This document shows, piece by piece, positions 63,320 through 64,000 of a stretch of DNA of 64,000 nt; the first letter of the stretch is position 1, and every line of letters starts with the position of its first letter. The DNA is from Polyangiaceae bacterium. Its GTDB lineage: Bacteria; Myxococcota_A; Polyangia; Polyangiales; Polyangiaceae. The notes beneath the pieces were generated by a model. It was not told where the DNA came from, searched no databases, and saw only the letters and a list, made by a program, of their open reading frames with translations. The stretch covers positions 62,001-126,000 of the forward strand of contig JAICQO010000002.1 of the NCBI GenBank assembly GCA_025937835.1, written 5' to 3'. The translations under genes were made by a program, and so were the position numbers.

Positions 63320-64000
63320 CGCGATGCGGAAGGGGCGGGGGCGGCGCTCGAGGCGGGCGGCGCGCTCGTGGCAGCAGCGGCGCTCGCCGGCGGAGCAGGG
63401 CTCGGTGCAGGCTTGTCGGCGGCGGGCGCGGCCGGTGAGCCGCCGATCAGCTCGATCTCGAGCGCGATCCACTGCTCGAGCTCGTCCGCGCTCTCGCCGG
63501 TCGAAACGAATGGACGGCCGTTGATGAACAGGGACGGCGTACCCGAGAGCTTCAGGTTCTCGCCGTGCTTGCGATCGCGCGACACGGCGTCGGCCGTCGC
63601 CTCGCTGTCGCGATCCTGAGCGAAGCGCTTCATGTCGAGGCCGATGCGCTTGGCGATTTCGTCGATCCCGCCGCCGTCGAGCTTGTCCTGATTTGCGAAC
63701 AGCTCGGCGTGCATTTCCCAGAACTTGTTCTGGCGCTGCGCGGCCACCGCGGCGCGCGCGGCCTTTTCCGCGTTCGGGTGGATGTTCGTGAGCGGGAAAT
63801 GCTTGAACACCAGCTGGACGTCGTTCGGGTACTTCTTCAAAATCCCGTCGAGGACCGGCTTCATCGCTGCGCAGGCGGGGCAGTAAAAATCGGCGAATTC
63901 GGCGATGACGACCTTGGCGCCCGCCGAGCCCTCGCGCGGCGCTCCGCTGATGTCGACCTGCTTCACGGCCTCGGCGCTGAAGCGCGCCTTGTAGACGGCC
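63316..64000 (-). CDS. DsbA-like thioredoxin-fold protein (5' end outside window)
   Basis: At least 227 residues are visible; the frame stays open to the right edge (AVYKARFSAEAVKQVDI precedes GTG 63966), so the true start is outside. The thioredoxin domain shows VVIAEFADFYCPACAAMKPV with the CPAC redox pair, LVFKHFPLTNIHPNAEKAA and the cis-Pro loop SGTPSLFINGRPF. An Ala/Pro/Ser-rich tail of about 40 residues follows. Family members oxidise or isomerise disulfides in the envelope. The downstream exonuclease gene is translationally coupled. Confidence 0.9.
   Translation of the reverse strand, partial: AVYKARFSAEAVKQVDISGAPREGSAGAKVVIAEFADFYCPACAAMKPVLDGILKKYPNDVQLVFKHFPLTNIHPNAEKAARAAVAAQRQNKFWEMHAELFANQDKLDGGGIDEIAKRIGLDMKRFAQDRDSEATADAVSRDRKHGENLKLSGTPSLFINGRPFVSTGESADELEQWIALEIELIGGSPAAPAADKPAPSPAPPASAAAATSAPPASSAAPAPSASR

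Overview
This is a 64 kb chromosomal window from a high-GC, strongly GC3-biased genome. It has the gene style of a myxobacterium, probably of the Polyangiales/Sorangiineae. The evidence is Gly/Ser-rich lipoproteins with very short signal peptides, Hanks-type kinases with HxDxSPxN catalytic loops, FecR/TPR regulators, FHA and PilZ fusion proteins, a modular polyketide synthase and an exopolysaccharide (EPS) locus. No rRNA, tRNA, CRISPR array, transposase or prophage was seen. The organism assignment is inferred from protein style, not from a marker gene.

Region 1 (1-3978, minus) is the 5' end of a type I polyketide synthase (KS-AT-DH visible, continuing off the left edge). It is co-transcribed with an upstream type II thioesterase. 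The PKS appears to start at CTG in a CTGA overlap with the thioesterase stop.

Region 2 (about 4.2-29 kb) is an EPS locus. It begins with a block of three paralogous beta-helix lipoproteins and an AT3 acyltransferase. This block is bounded by outward-facing inverted copies of a ~145 bp hairpin-forming repeat, with a third copy inside. Next come a Wzx flippase, a short Wza-type OPX lipoprotein translationally coupled to an outer-membrane beta-barrel, and an acylation operon (ACP, two left-handed beta-helix acyltransferases, a lipoprotein resembling SGNH hydrolases). These are followed by a GT2 glycosyltransferase, an AsnB-type amidotransferase, a small unrecognised protein, a WcaJ-type initiating phosphoglycosyltransferase, an FNR-like reductase, rfbA, rfbB, the remnant of an acyltransferase SGNH domain and a WecG/TagA glycosyltransferase. 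Together these could initiate, build, acylate, flip and export a polysaccharide. A polymerase (Wzy), a PCP co-polymerase (Wzc) and rfbC/rfbD are not in the window.

Region 3 (27.8-45.3 kb) is mixed. It holds an FAD amine oxidase, a UdgX-type uracil-DNA glycosylase overlapping a DUF72 gene, a Cys-rich lipoprotein, and a CAP lipoprotein/ECF sigma/FecR-TPR/beta-barrel operon. It also holds a Uma2-family gene that lacks its catalytic middle, a flippase-like protein with a DUF2079 membrane protein, a 1372-residue TPR/HEAT protein with a small lipoprotein, and tsaD.

Region 4 (45.3-64 kb) is signalling-rich. It has a four-gene CheB/CheR/hybrid-kinase operon without chemoreceptors, a PilZ-PilZ-TM-AMIN protein, a double-FHA tail-anchored protein, a HAF-repeat lipoprotein with a TMTC-like GT-C membrane protein, and a predicted pseudokinase (PEGA domain) abutting a convergent Ser/Thr kinase with no intervening base. 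It ends with a DUF3943-like protein, a DUF985 cupin, a DEDDh exonuclease and a DsbA-like protein that runs off the right edge.
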